The notes: generated by a model not told the origin, from the sequence alone. 64,000 bases of DNA from Streptomyces yatensis (GCF_018069625.1 NZ_CP072941.1:9114001-9178000), one strand, 5' to 3'; positions 8,227 through 16,254 are shown, counted from the first letter of the stretch. Numbers and translations: made by a program.

Positions 8227-8922
8227 TCACAGGCTCAGCAGCAGGTCCCGGACCGATTCGGGCTGGGACAGGAACGGGTGGTGGCCGGCGTCGAGTTCGA
8301 CGACGCTGTCGGCCCGGCGGGCGAACTCCCGCTGCAGCCTCGGCGGGGTGCCCCGGTCCTGGGCGCAGACGAGGTACGTCGAGGGCACCTGCTGCCATGC
8401 GGCCGCCCCGACCGGCTGCCCGGTCACCCGCACGCTCTGCCGGGCGAGGTGGTCCGCCGCCCGCGCCTGGACCTCGGGGTCGCAGTCCTGCAGGAAGGTG
8501 TCCACGAGCAGTCCGGGGCGGACCCCGAACGTGCCGGCGTCGGGGTCGACGTCGAGGAACGGGGCGGGGCTGCCGTCCCCGAAGTCCGACAGGCTCTGCC
8601 CGACCTCGGGCAGGTAGCTGGAGACCAGTAGCAGGTGGCGCACCGACCCGACGCCCGCGGCGGCTTCCGCGGTGACGATGCCGCCGTAGCTGTGGGCGAC
8701 CACGACGGTCGGCTCGTCGCCGGCCCGCAGCACCTGCCGCACCGCGGCGACATCCTCGGGCAGCCCGGGACCGTCGACGCCGCCGGGCAGACCCGCCTCG
8801 CCGCAGCTCGGCAGCGCGGGTGCCACGCTCGGTACGTCCCGCTTCTCCAGCAGCTCGGCGGTGCGGTGCCACCACCACGACCCGTCCCGCACGCACGCCC
8901 CGTGCACGAAGACCACTCTCAT
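8227..8922 (-). CDS. Alpha/beta hydrolase
   Basis: About 231 residues. VVFVHGACVRDGSWWWH forms the oxyanion-hole region, VVVAHSYGG is the nucleophile elbow (Ser in HSYGG), and ELDAGHHPFLSQP supplies the catalytic His. The missing acid is probably in YLVCAQDRGTPP. The layout resembles small esterase or hydroxynitrile-lyase-like hydrolases (LaaC/salicylate esterase type) of the Streptomyces accessory genome. Start at Met 8922 (MRVVF). It is divergent from a TetR gene, which probably controls it. Confidence 0.88.
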   Translation of the reverse strand: MRVVFVHGACVRDGSWWWHRTAELLEKRDVPSVAPALPSCGEAGLPGGVDGPGLPEDVAAVRQVLRAGDEPTVVVAHSYGGIVTAEAAAGVGSVRHLLLVSSYLPEVGQSLSDFGDGSPAPFLDVDPDAGTFGVRPGLLVDTFLQDCDPEVQARAADHLARQSVRVTGQPVGAAAWQQVPSTYLVCAQDRGTPPRLQREFARRADSVVELDAGHHPFLSQPESVRDLLLSL

Positions 8923-8967
8923 CGCCACCACCTCCACGTCGGCATCGACCGCCCCTGCCGAATATAG

Positions 8968-8985
8968 ACGTAGTAGCTGTTACGT
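8968..8985. promoter_or_regulatory. Candidate TetR operator between hydrolase and tetR
   Basis: An imperfect 18-bp palindrome, ACGTAGTAGCTGTTACGT, has 5-bp perfect outer arms and a central AGCT. It lies 15 bp upstream of the tetR start codon and about 45 bp upstream of the divergent hydrolase start, the usual position for an autoregulated TetR-family site. Confidence 0.55.
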
Positions 8986-8999
8986 GAAAAAGTAGAACC

Positions 9000-9617
9000 G
9001 TGGGCAGACGACCGCAACCGCAGATCAAGGAGAGGCTGCTCGACGCCTGCGCTGATTACGCCCTCACGCACGGCCTCCCCGACCGGCTCGAGCCGCTGGC
9101 CACCGCCACCGGCACCTCAGCCCGGATGCTGATCTATCACTTCGGCACCCGCGACGCCCTGCTGCGGGCCGTCCTCGGGCACGCGCGGCAACGTCAGCTC
9201 GACACCTTCGGCGACCTCCTGCGGGCGCGACCCGACGAGCCGTACACCGCCACCCTGAACCGCGCCTGGATCTCCATCACCGGCCCGGACGGGCAGCCCT
9301 ACCTGCGGATGTTCGGTCAGCTGCGCGAGAGCGCGGAGCAGCAGTTGTGGCCCGACTTCCGGCGCACCGCGACGACCGACTGGCTCGGGCCGCTCGAGGA
9401 CGGCCTGCGCAGCATCGGTCGGCCGGAACTCGCGACGCTCGTTCTCGCCGTCATCCGTGGTCTCCTCATGGACCTGGACGCCACCGGTGACACCACCCGC
9501 ACCGACCGGGCCTTCCGCGACTTCCTCGGCTCCCTTGACTTCCTCGGCTCCCTCGCCTTCCTTGACGCAGTCGAGCATCCGTCCAGCGGCCACCGCCGGA
9601 CCGGTCCACCGGTCTGA
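9000..9617 (+). CDS. TetR family transcriptional regulator
   Basis: 205 residues from a GTG start. The N-terminal domain IKERLLDACADYALTHGL...LATATGTSARMLIYHFGTRDALLRAV is a TetR helix-turn-helix with the usual YHF in the recognition-helix end. The C-terminal ligand domain is generic. Near residues 177-190 it has a duplicated DFLGSLDFLGSLAFLD stretch, suggesting a small slippage expansion. The probable target is the divergent hydrolase. Confidence 0.88.
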   Translation: MGRRPQPQIKERLLDACADYALTHGLPDRLEPLATATGTSARMLIYHFGTRDALLRAVLGHARQRQLDTFGDLLRARPDEPYTATLNRAWISITGPDGQPYLRMFGQLRESAEQQLWPDFRRTATTDWLGPLEDGLRSIGRPELATLVLAVIRGLLMDLDATGDTTRTDRAFRDFLGSLDFLGSLAFLDAVEHPSSGHRRTGPPV

Positions 9618-10172
9618 TCACGGCCTGCTCGTGGAGTGCTGCTCGGCCCAGCCGGTGGCAGCCACCACCTCGCGCGCGATGTCCGCGACAGCCCGCCCGT
9701 CCGTCGCCACCCGTACCGCGTCCGCAGGGGCCCGCTGGTCCAGCAACCGCGCCTTACGGGTACTGCTCTCCCATTCCGTCTCCAATTCCGAGCCGATTTC
9801 CCGGTGCTCCAGCCGCTCCCGCGTGGTCGTGTCGGTGGCCGTGAGAAGAACCCGCACGATCCGCACCCCGCGGCCCATGGCCCGCTCGAACATGCCGGCC
9901 GCCTCGGGCACCACGCTCAATGTGTTGGTATAGATCAGACGCCGGTAGCCGCGGCGGGCGTAGTTCGTCCACACCGCGGTCAGATTGCTTTCCGTGATCT
10001 CCGCACGGTGCGGATCTCCTTCCGGAGCCGGATGCACCTGCCCCATGAAGTCACCGTCGATGACCGCGTGGGGGACCGCCGCACCTCGGAGCAACGCCGA
10101 AACCTCCCACCCCACCGTCGTCTTGCCGACCCCGGCCCGCCCTCCGATGAGGAGTACTTCCGCGTGATGCAT
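9618..10172 (-). CDS. P-loop ATPase/kinase-like protein
   Basis: 184 residues opening with MHHAEVLLIGGRAGVGKTTVG, a clear Walker A near residues 10-18. VIDGDFMGQVHP has the position of a kinase D-x-D or lid substrate motif, and RRLIYTNTL a Walker B-like strand. Size and layout are those of adenylylsulfate, gluconate or shikimate-type small-molecule kinases, commonly annotated as AAA family ATPase. The substrate is unknown. It converges end-to-end with tetR at 9617/9618. Confidence 0.85.
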   Translation of the reverse strand: MHHAEVLLIGGRAGVGKTTVGWEVSALLRGAAVPHAVIDGDFMGQVHPAPEGDPHRAEITESNLTAVWTNYARRGYRRLIYTNTLSVVPEAAGMFERAMGRGVRIVRVLLTATDTTTRERLEHREIGSELETEWESSTRKARLLDQRAPADAVRVATDGRAVADIAREVVAATGWAEQHSTSRP

Positions 10173-10545
10173 GGCGGCAGCCTGGCAGCCCCCTCCGTCT
10201 CACGCGATCGAATATCGAAGTGCCCCGCGGAAGCGGGCGGTCGGGCCGCGCCGGTCCTCACCCGCGAGCTTCTTCGCCCGGGCCGGGCGGACGTGCGCGG
10301 GGCGGACGTGCGCGGGGCGGGCGTGTGCGGCATTCTTCGCCTTCGCGCGGCCGGCCGAAGAAAATGAGCAGGCCGAACCCCGACCTGGACTGGACCTACC
10401 CCCACATGGGCACCGCCGGATACTGACCCTGAGCAGGACGAGCAACCCGCACCACCCCCGTACTTCCCCGACCGAAGCCGCACCCCCGACACTCCCGCCA
10501 CTGAAGCCGATCGGCCAGGCCGGACGGGATGGAGACGAACTCGAC
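10173..10545. other. Intergenic region upstream of hutD-like gene
   Basis: This 373-bp stretch has no credible gene. It holds a three-unit 15-bp tandem repeat (10286-10330) and a possible hairpin, TTCTTCG (10333-10339) with CGAAGAA (10356-10362). In-frame translation upstream of 10546 is possible but consists of Arg/Ala/Pro-rich repeat peptide and was not accepted as coding. Confidence 0.5.
10286..10330. repeat. 15-bp tandem repeat, three units
   Basis: The units are GGCGGACGTGCGCGG at 10286-10300 and 10301-10315, then a degenerate third copy at 10316-10330. The repeat is non-coding by the chosen start of the downstream gene. Confidence 0.75.
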
Positions 10546-11166
10546 ATGCAGTCACCGAAGAAGCCCTCCGGAGAACCGGGAAACGCCTCGGCCGACACCG
10601 CACACATCATCCCGATGGACACGCTCGAACCACAGCGGTGGGCCAACGGACGAGGCTGGACCCGTGAGATCCACCGCGAGCCCGCCGCGGATTCCCCGGG
10701 GACGGCCACGTGGCGGCTGAGCCTCGCGGACATCGAGGACACCGGCCCCTTCTCACCCTTTCCGGGGATGGAGCGCCATCTGCTGTCGGCCGCCCCCGTG
10801 CCTCTTCAGCTGTCCATCGACGGTGTCGTCCACGATCTGAGTCACACCCAGATCGTCGCGTTCGCCGGGACCTCCGAAGTGGCCACGACCGCTGTTCACG
10901 GCAGGGCGCGGGCGCTCAACCTCATGGTGCGCAGCGGCATCCGCGGCAGCCTCGATCTTCTCCGGGGCGACGCCCAGCTGTCGGTCTCGGCCGCGTTCGC
11001 CACCGTTCTGGTGGTCCTTGACGGCATCGTCACGCTCGACGGCCGACGGCTGGAGCGTTTCGACGCGATTCTTCCCGGCGCCGAAGACACGCGCCTCACC
11101 CTCCAGGGCGCGACCGTGGCCCGTGTGCGCGTCGAGACGGCGGCGACGGATCGGTGCACGCCATGA
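10546..11166 (+). CDS. HutD family protein
   Basis: 206 residues with a bicupin layout like HutD/Ves: NGRGWTREI, WRLSLADIEDTGPFSPFPGMERHL, the second-cupin AVHGRARALNLMVRSG and a final hydrophobic VVLDGIVTLDG barrel. HutD proteins are linked to histidine utilisation in Proteobacteria, but most actinobacterial copies stand alone, as here. The ATG at 10546 follows GGAGACG. The longer in-frame ORF to 10171 is discarded because it covers tandem repeats. Confidence 0.85.
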   Translation: MQSPKKPSGEPGNASADTAHIIPMDTLEPQRWANGRGWTREIHREPAADSPGTATWRLSLADIEDTGPFSPFPGMERHLLSAAPVPLQLSIDGVVHDLSHTQIVAFAGTSEVATTAVHGRARALNLMVRSGIRGSLDLLRGDAQLSVSAAFATVLVVLDGIVTLDGRRLERFDAILPGAEDTRLTLQGATVARVRVETAATDRCTP

Positions 11167-11397
11167 TCGACCAGGCCGAGCGGTGCGGCACGCGGATCCT
11201 CACCGACTGGCCGGCCGCCGCCGACAGCCCGGTCGGCAACGGGTACCGGGCCACCGCCCCGCGAACCCCCCTCAGAAGTCACGCCTCCTCATACCTCACC
11301 CAACAACCACCGCCAACGAAGCCACGAACACGGTCAGCAGGGAAAATGCGCCGCGCCACCGCAACGGCGTTGGGTGTGCGGATGTAGCGTCGTGATC

Positions 11398-11889
11398 ATG
11401 GACTTCCTGACTGGTACCACCACCGACCAGGCGCCGGCCGATCCGGCTGCCACCGACGACATGCTGGCCAGCCAGCCCATCGGCTACTGGAGTGGTCAGG
11501 TTCACGCGGTCGTTACCCGGCATCTGTGTGACGCCATGGCTGGGATCGACGTCACGCAGCCGCAGTACTGGGTACTCAATAGCGTCAAGTACTGGCCCGC
11601 GGCGCCGAGCCGCGATGAGATAGCCGCCCAGCTGTTGCCCCTCGCAGACGGGCAACACGAGATTCCCCGTGTGGTCGCCCAGTTGCTCCACCGCGGCTGG
11701 CTGCGGACCGACGCCGGACATCGTCTGTACGTCACCGACGCCGGAGAAGCCGCCAGGATGCGGCTGCGCGAACTGGTAACCGAACTTCGTGCTGTGGTCC
11801 ACGACGGCATCAGCGACGAGGAATACGTGGCCGCGCTCAAGGTGCTGCGCAGGATGATCTTCAACATCGAGGGCGCCGGGAACCCGTAG
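11398..11889 (+). CDS. MarR-like winged-helix regulator
   Basis: About 163 residues. DVTQPQYWVLNSVKYWPAAPSRDEIAAQLLP is the first part of a winged helix, and VVAQLLHRGWLRTDAGHRLYVTDAGEAAR is the recognition-helix and wing region typical of MarR-like proteins. No adjacent target is intact: upstream is hutD and downstream a decayed region. Start at ATG 11398; the preceding GTG/ATC codons are alternatives. Confidence 0.8.
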   Translation: MDFLTGTTTDQAPADPAATDDMLASQPIGYWSGQVHAVVTRHLCDAMAGIDVTQPQYWVLNSVKYWPAAPSRDEIAAQLLPLADGQHEIPRVVAQLLHRGWLRTDAGHRLYVTDAGEAARMRLRELVTELRAVVHDGISDEEYVAALKVLRRMIFNIEGAGNP

Positions 11890-11933
11890 GTCGTCCACGA
11901 ACGTTCTGTAGCGAGCGACGTGGACACCCAGCC

Positions 11934-12220
11934 CAGCTGACTGCCCGCATCGCCCAGGGGCCCACTAAGCTCACGCACCATGTCGTCGCCGCACACGACC
12001 CCGCCCTGTGGGGTCTGGTCCGCGACGAGGAGCCGCTCCACCCCGGCCTTCCCCGCCTGCGCTACCGCATCCCCCTCACCGCCCCCGACCAGCGGTCGGT
12101 GGTCGAGACGGTTCAGCGGTACGTCCCGCGGATCTGGCTCGGCGAGTCCCAGCGCGCGGCGGGCCACATCGGACGCCTGCGACGTCAGGGGACACCGGCA
12201 GCGCACACGAGGCAGTACGC
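11934..12220 (+). pseudogene. Possible decayed coding remnant
   Basis: In one frame this stretch reads LTHHVVAAHDPALWGLVRDE, then continues as PLHPGLPRLRYRIPLTAPD and VVETVQRYVPRIWLGESQR. The composition is very protein-like, with no start codon and no upstream continuation. No family could be named. It is most simply a gene fragment left after deletion; the surrounding 11890-12268 interval holds nothing else coding. Confidence 0.35.
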
Positions 12221-12244
12221 CGTGAACGACGAACCAATGTCGTT

Positions 12245-12259
12245 GAGACATCGTCTCAG
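12245..12259. promoter_or_regulatory. Small palindrome TGAGACATCGTCTCA
   Basis: A perfect 6-bp inverted repeat with a 3-nt centre lies 9 bp beyond the 3' end of the SDR gene. It could be an operator for a lost gene or part of a weak terminator; there is no T-run. Confidence 0.3.
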
Positions 12260-12268
12260 TAGGGGCTG

Positions 12269-13105
12269 TTACGTCGATGCGTGCGTAAGCTCGTGGGCCC
12301 GCTGCCACAGACGCGCAGCCAGATCCGCGTCCGCGGCGGGGGCACGCAGTGGCTCCGGCTCGAGCCGGTTGTAGAAGACGTTTCTCAGTTTGCTGCGTTC
12401 GGTGGTGGCGATCCTGATGATCGGCTCGGCGCCCTCCTCCGGTGACCGCGTCAGGCGCCGACCGATCAGGCTTGCCTTTGCTGTCGTGATCAGGGCGGAG
12501 TTGCGGTCGAGGCCGGAGCGGACGGTGCCGGGGTGGAACGCGACAGCGGTCATGGTGTCCGGTGCCCTGCGGTTGATCTCGGCGGCGTGTACGACACTTG
12601 CCAGCTTCGAGGCGTTGTACGTGCGCATCTGTGAGTAACGGCTCCGATTCTGGTCCAGATCGTCCGGGTCGAGCTTGCCGAACCGGTAGAGATTGGAGCC
12701 GGTGTTGATGACAAGGGCGGAGGGAGCCCGCAGGAGCTTCTCCCGGAGAAGCGATGTCAAAAGGAACGGAGAGAGGAAATTGACCTGCACGGTCAATTCA
12801 TGACCATCTGGCGTCGTTTGCCGCTGAGGCGAAACGATACCGGCGTTATTGACCAGGATGTCTATCCGCGGTATGCGGGAGATCAGGTGCTGAGCGAGTT
12901 CGCGCACTTCGCTGAAGCGCGCGAAGTCCGCGGGAAGGGCGGTGCCGCCGACTTCGTCGGCGACGGCGCGGGTTCTGGTCACCGCGCGGCCCACGACGAC
13001 GACTGACGCACCCATCGCGGCCATCTGCCGTGCCGCGGCCGCGCCGACGCCGGAACTGGCACCGGTGACGACGGCGGTCAGGCCGTCAAGTGTTTCTGCT
13101 GCCAT
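12269..13105 (-). CDS. SDR family oxidoreductase
   Basis: 278 residues. TAVVTGASSGVGAAAARQMA is the Rossmann motif and ILVNNAGIV the NNAG motif. Ser in VINTGSN with RTYNASKLASV gives the Y-x3-K active site, with an Asn-Ala between Tyr and Lys. The long C-terminal part resembles retinol-dehydrogenase-like SDRs. It is divergent from an MmyB-like regulator, a pairing common in Actinobacteria, and probably controlled by it through the palindrome at 13151. Confidence 0.9.
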   Translation of the reverse strand: MAAETLDGLTAVVTGASSGVGAAAARQMAAMGASVVVVGRAVTRTRAVADEVGGTALPADFARFSEVRELAQHLISRIPRIDILVNNAGIVSPQRQTTPDGHELTVQVNFLSPFLLTSLLREKLLRAPSALVINTGSNLYRFGKLDPDDLDQNRSRYSQMRTYNASKLASVVHAAEINRRAPDTMTAVAFHPGTVRSGLDRNSALITTAKASLIGRRLTRSPEEGAEPIIRIATTERSKLRNVFYNRLEPEPLRAPAADADLAARLWQRAHELTHAST

Positions 13106-13150
13106 GGACCCGACGCTAGGTCCCGCGTCGCAGCGGAGGAAGTGAGCCGT

Positions 13151-13177
13151 GACCCTGGTGCTGTCGGCACCAGGGTC
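13151..13177. promoter_or_regulatory. Perfect 11-bp palindrome between SDR and MmyB-like gene
   Basis: GACCCTGGTGC (13151-13161) and GCACCAGGGTC (13167-13177) flank a 5-nt loop. It lies 31 bp upstream of the regulator's start codon and 46 bp from the SDR start, so it is the best operator candidate for this divergent pair. It could alternatively form an RNA hairpin in the regulator leader. Confidence 0.7.
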
Positions 13178-13207
13178 CGCGGCTCGTTCCGGCTTACCCT
13201 TGCCCTC

Positions 13208-14029
13208 ATGGGTGACAGCACCGTGAATCTGCTGGGCGAGTATCTGCGGGCTCGTCGCGAGCTCCTGCGTCCTGCGGATGTCGGCCTTCCGGAGAGCGCA
13301 CGTCGGCGTGTGCCCGGCCTGCGTCGCGAGGAAGTTGCGACGCTCTCCGGTATCAGCGTGGATTACTACCTCGGTCTGGAACAGGGACGTGACCGGCGGC
13401 CGTCCGCGGAGATCCTCCGGGCGCTCGCTCAGGCTCTACGGCTCGACGAGTCCGCAACCACGCACTTGTTCGCGCTCGCCCATTCTGTCCCGTATGTCCC
13501 GCGTTCGCGCGAGCGTGCTCACCGTCATCGGGTCTCTCCCGTCTTGGCTCGGCTGATCGACTCCTGGCCGACGACGCCGGCGTTCGTGCAGACCCATACG
13601 TTCCTGGTGCTGGCGGCGAATCCGCTGGCTCAGGCCCTCTCGCCCGTGCACACACCGGGGACCAACCTCCTCCGGACCGTGTTTTTGGACCCGGACAACT
13701 TCCCTGTCGAACCGGATCCGCGTCAGGACTTCGTGGCCTGCCTGCGCGGGCTGGCCGGCACGGAGGTCGACGATCCGGACCTGGAGGCGCTGGTAAGCGA
13801 ATTGTCCCTGCGCAGCGAGAGCTTCCGACGTCTGTGGGCCAGGCACGATGTCCGGGGCCGCACCAATGGCAGGGCTACGATCGCTCACCCGCTGGTCGGT
13901 ATCCTCACGCTCGATTTCGAACGGCTTCTTGTGCCTTCAGCGCCGGGCCAGCAACTGGTGGCCTATTCCGCGGAGTCGGACAGCCGGTCGCATGAGGCTC
14001 TGCGTCTGCTCGCGGAATTGGCCGACTGA
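13208..14029 (+). CDS. MmyB-like helix-turn-helix regulator
   Basis: About 273 residues. The N-terminal XRE domain (LGEYLRARRELLRP, then RRVPGLRREEVATLSGISVDYYLGLEQGRDRRPS) is the actinobacterial MmyB-like signature. The C-terminal PAS-like ligand domain starts near TPAFVQTHTFLVLAANPLAQAL and ends with LDFERLLVPSAPGQQLVAYSAE. Such regulators usually control an adjacent SDR, as seen here. Start at ATG 13208; the in-frame start at 13142 would run through the operator palindrome. Confidence 0.92.
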   Translation: MGDSTVNLLGEYLRARRELLRPADVGLPESARRRVPGLRREEVATLSGISVDYYLGLEQGRDRRPSAEILRALAQALRLDESATTHLFALAHSVPYVPRSRERAHRHRVSPVLARLIDSWPTTPAFVQTHTFLVLAANPLAQALSPVHTPGTNLLRTVFLDPDNFPVEPDPRQDFVACLRGLAGTEVDDPDLEALVSELSLRSESFRRLWARHDVRGRTNGRATIAHPLVGILTLDFERLLVPSAPGQQLVAYSAESDSRSHEALRLLAELAD

Positions 14030-14082
14030 GGGGGTGTGCGGCTGAGCCCGGCGAAAGCCGGCGCAGCCATCGCGTCACTGCG

Positions 14083-14580
14083 TCATCCGGGACGGCGGTG
14101 GTGCGGAACCGTCTCCAGGGCGAGGCCGTAGGAGTGGTCGACGAGGTCGGTGACCAGGTCTGGGGTGACGCCGGGACCGGCCCACAGGTCGTGTTCGGCC
14201 GGGTCGAGCCGGATGCGGCGCAGCTGCTCGGGGCTGAGTCGGCCGCCGTCGAAGATGAAACCGATCTTGCCCAGTGGCCGGCGGGGACCCGGCAGGCGGT
14301 AGTGCGTCAGCAGCAGGCGTGGTTGGCCCCGGCCGAGTTCGAGTCCGGTTTCCTCGGCCGTTTCGCGGCGTGCGGTCTCCAGGGGGTCTTCACCGGCGTC
14401 GGCGTTGCCGCCGGGCGAAGCATGCGGGTTCGCTGCTTTCTGGCCGGTGAGTCGCAGGAACCGACGCGTGAGTGGTTCACCGACAGCTATGAGTATGGCG
14501 GGTTCGCGGCCTACCGAGCTCGGGGCAAGCAGTCCGTCGTTGCTGCGATGTGTCCGATCGACCGGTGATCTGGATGTCAT
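14083..14580 (-). CDS. NUDIX hydrolase
   Basis: 165 residues with an intact Nudix box, G-N-A-D-A-G-E-x7-RETAEETGLE (about residues 58-80), the pyrophosphohydrolase site that binds Mg or Mn through its Glu residues. The N-terminal 45 residues are unusual: the normal beta strands before the box are hard to see and the sequence is Ser/Arg-rich, so the true start may be downstream or the 5' end rearranged. The substrate is not predictable. It converges with the MmyB-like gene. Confidence 0.78.
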   Translation of the reverse strand: MTSRSPVDRTHRSNDGLLAPSSVGREPAILIAVGEPLTRRFLRLTGQKAANPHASPGGNADAGEDPLETARRETAEETGLELGRGQPRLLLTHYRLPGPRRPLGKIGFIFDGGRLSPEQLRRIRLDPAEHDLWAGPGVTPDLVTDLVDHSYGLALETVPHHRRPG

Positions 14581-14593
14581 GGTCGGAACAGGC

Positions 14594-14614
14594 TTGACCT
14601 TGACGCTGGGTCAA
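14594..14614 (+). promoter_or_regulatory. Candidate MerR-type operator upstream of ABC ATPase
   Basis: TTGACC (14594-14599) and GGTCAA (14609-14614) form an inverted repeat over a -35-like hexamer, as in MerR-activated promoters. No MerR gene adjoins, so its regulator would act in trans or has been lost. Confidence 0.4.
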
Positions 14615-14676
14615 CCCTCCATTCTTCCGCAGGAGCTTCCGCGCAGTCGCCTGGAACAGCTCCATGAGGGAGGAAG

Positions 14677-16254
14677 ATGACCATGACAGTCCAATCGATC
14701 GCCGGACCGGCGATTCGCGTGCAAGGTCTCAAAAAGTCGTACGGGAAACTCGAAGTGCTGCGCAGTGTGGACTTCGACGTGGCGCCGGGCAGCATCTTCG
14801 CCCTGCTCGGCTCCAACGGAGCGGGTAAGACCACGGCCGTATGGATCCTCGCCACGCTTCTGAAAGCCGACGCGGGGGTGGCGAACGTCAATGGCTTCGA
14901 CGTTGCCACGCAACCGGCGGACGTGCGGGAGTCCATCAGTCTCACCGGACAGTTCGCCGCCGTCGACGAGATCCTCAGCGGTCGGGAGAACCTCCGCCTC
15001 GTCGCCAGGCTGCGCCGCGTCAAGGACCCCGGCGCCATCGCGGATGACCTGCTCAGGCGTTTTTCGCTGAGCGAAGCTGGCGCGCGGAGAGTGTCCACGT
15101 ATTCAGGTGGGATGCGCCGCCGGCTGGACATCGCTATGAGCCTCATCGGGAATTCGCCGGTGATATTCCTGGACGAGCCGACGGCCGGTCTTGACCCCGA
15201 GGCGCGCATCGAGGTGTGGGATGCGGCGAAGGAGCTCGCCGGCCACGGAACGACCGTGCTGCTCACCACGCAGTATCTGGACGAGGCCGAGCAACTGGCG
15301 GACCGGATCGCGATCCTTCATCAGGGTCGGATCATCGTGAACGGTACGCTCGCCGAGCTCAAGCAGCTCTTCCCACCCGCCAAGGTCGAGTACGTCGAGA
15401 AGCAGCCGACTCTCGAGGAAATCTTCCTCGCGGTCATCGGCGGCAGCGACGAGAGCGACGCCCCGGCGTTGTCGCGGCCGCCCGTGGGCGGGTCATTCGC
15501 TCGCGGCGTCCTCGGGCTCCCAGCGCAGCAGGTCGCCCGGCTGGCACTTGAGTACCTCGCAGAGCGCGGCGAGCGTTGCGAAGCGTACCGCCTTGGCCCG
15601 GCCGTTCTTGAGTACCGCCAGGTTGGCGGGTGTGATCCCGACGCGGTCCGCGAGGTCGCCCACGGACATCTTCCGCCTGGCCAGCATGACGTCGATGTCG
15701 ACGACGATCGGCATCAGATCACCTCGTCCAGCTCGGCCTGCATCTGTGTCGCTTCGACGTCGCGCGCGACGGCCTGGGCGAGCAGCATCCGCAGCACGAG
15801 GACGATGAGGGCGACCCCCAGGATGGCCACGCCGATCCCGCCCATGATGACGGTGACGCCCGGGTCGTCCCGCTGGCCCGGCGCATTGATGGCCGTGACC
15901 GCGAACCACAGGAGGGCGGCCGCGACGATCGCGCCGATCACGGCGTCCACGTACCGGAAGGCGGCATGGGAGAACACGGTGCCGCGCCGCACCATCGTCA
16001 CCAGCCGCCAGACGCTGACCACGGCGACCTGGGCCGACATCATGCCCAGGATCGTGATCACGCGCAGCGGGGTCAGTGGGAGCGACCCGTCCTCCGGGTC
16101 GTTCCCACTGACCAGCACCCACATCATCAATGCCTGCACGCTCACGGTGCCGGCGAGCACCACCGCGAGCACGGCGCGAAGCGCACGCACTGCCAGCTGT
16201 CCCATGCCCCATCCTTCCATCGAGTCACGATGGGAATCTATCGAATTTCGATAG
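14677..16254 (+). CDS. DrrA-like ABC transporter ATPase with lost 3' end
   Basis: Residues 1 to about 265 form a full ABC ATPase: Walker A LLGSNGAGKTTA, Q-loop SLTGQFAAVDE, signature YSGGMRRRLDIAM, Walker B VIFLDEPTAGLD and switch His-equivalent TTQYLDEAEQ. These are closest to daunorubicin-resistance type ATPases. Similarity stops near LEEIFLAVIGGSDES (about 15450-15480). No stop codon occurs until 16254, so the frame runs antisense through the two genes on the other strand, and the tail is Thr/Pro/Ser nonsense. The partner permease expected downstream is absent. GGGAGG suits a start at 14677 or 14683. It may produce an unstable protein or be a pseudogene. Confidence 0.75.
   Translation: MTMTVQSIAGPAIRVQGLKKSYGKLEVLRSVDFDVAPGSIFALLGSNGAGKTTAVWILATLLKADAGVANVNGFDVATQPADVRESISLTGQFAAVDEILSGRENLRLVARLRRVKDPGAIADDLLRRFSLSEAGARRVSTYSGGMRRRLDIAMSLIGNSPVIFLDEPTAGLDPEARIEVWDAAKELAGHGTTVLLTTQYLDEAEQLADRIAILHQGRIIVNGTLAELKQLFPPAKVEYVEKQPTLEEIFLAVIGGSDESDAPALSRPPVGGSFARGVLGLPAQQVARLALEYLAERGERCEAYRLGPAVLEYRQVGGCDPDAVREVAHGHLPPGQHDVDVDDDRHQITSSSSACICVASTSRATAWASSIRSTRTMRATPRMATPIPPMMTVTPGSSRWPGALMAVTANHRRAAATIAPITASTYRKAAWENTVPRRTIVTSRQTLTTATWADIMPRIVITRSGVSGSDPSSGSFPLTSTHIINACTLTVPASTTASTARSARTASCPMPHPSIESRWESIEFR
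15493..15714 (-). CDS. Small XRE-family helix-turn-helix regulator (YozG-like)
   Basis: 73 residues, MPIVVDIDVMLARRKMSVGD, with the helix-turn-helix LADRVGITPANLAVLKNGRA and the end CQPGDLLRWEPEDAASE. This is the small regulator regularly paired with DUF2975 membrane proteins. Its ATG overlaps the stop of the DUF2975 gene (TGATG), showing translational coupling. It probably represses the pair through the palindrome at 16238. Confidence 0.92.
   Translation of the reverse strand: MPIVVDIDVMLARRKMSVGDLADRVGITPANLAVLKNGRAKAVRFATLAALCEVLKCQPGDLLRWEPEDAASE
15714..16205 (-). CDS. DUF2975 domain membrane protein
   Basis: About 163 residues with four hydrophobic segments: LRAVLAVVLAGTVSVQALMM, VITILGMMSAQVAVVSVW, AVIGAIVAAALLWFAVTAI and IGVAILGVALIVLVLRMLLA. 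MVRRGTVFSHAAFRYVD in the cytoplasmic loop is characteristic of DUF2975. The start at 16205 follows GGAAGGATG, and the longer upstream in-frame ORF (to 16436) is rejected because it crosses the operator. Function is unknown; the XRE partner suggests a membrane-signalling switch. Confidence 0.9.
   Translation of the reverse strand: MGQLAVRALRAVLAVVLAGTVSVQALMMWVLVSGNDPEDGSLPLTPLRVITILGMMSAQVAVVSVWRLVTMVRRGTVFSHAAFRYVDAVIGAIVAAALLWFAVTAINAPGQRDDPGVTVIMGGIGVAILGVALIVLVLRMLLAQAVARDVEATQMQAELDEVI
16238..16254. promoter_or_regulatory. Palindromic operator of the DUF2975/XRE pair
   Basis: CTATCGA (16238-16244), ATT, TCGATAG (16248-16254) form a perfect 7-bp inverted repeat 33 bp upstream of the DUF2975 start codon. 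This is the position expected for autoregulation by the YozG-like protein. Confidence 0.7.
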
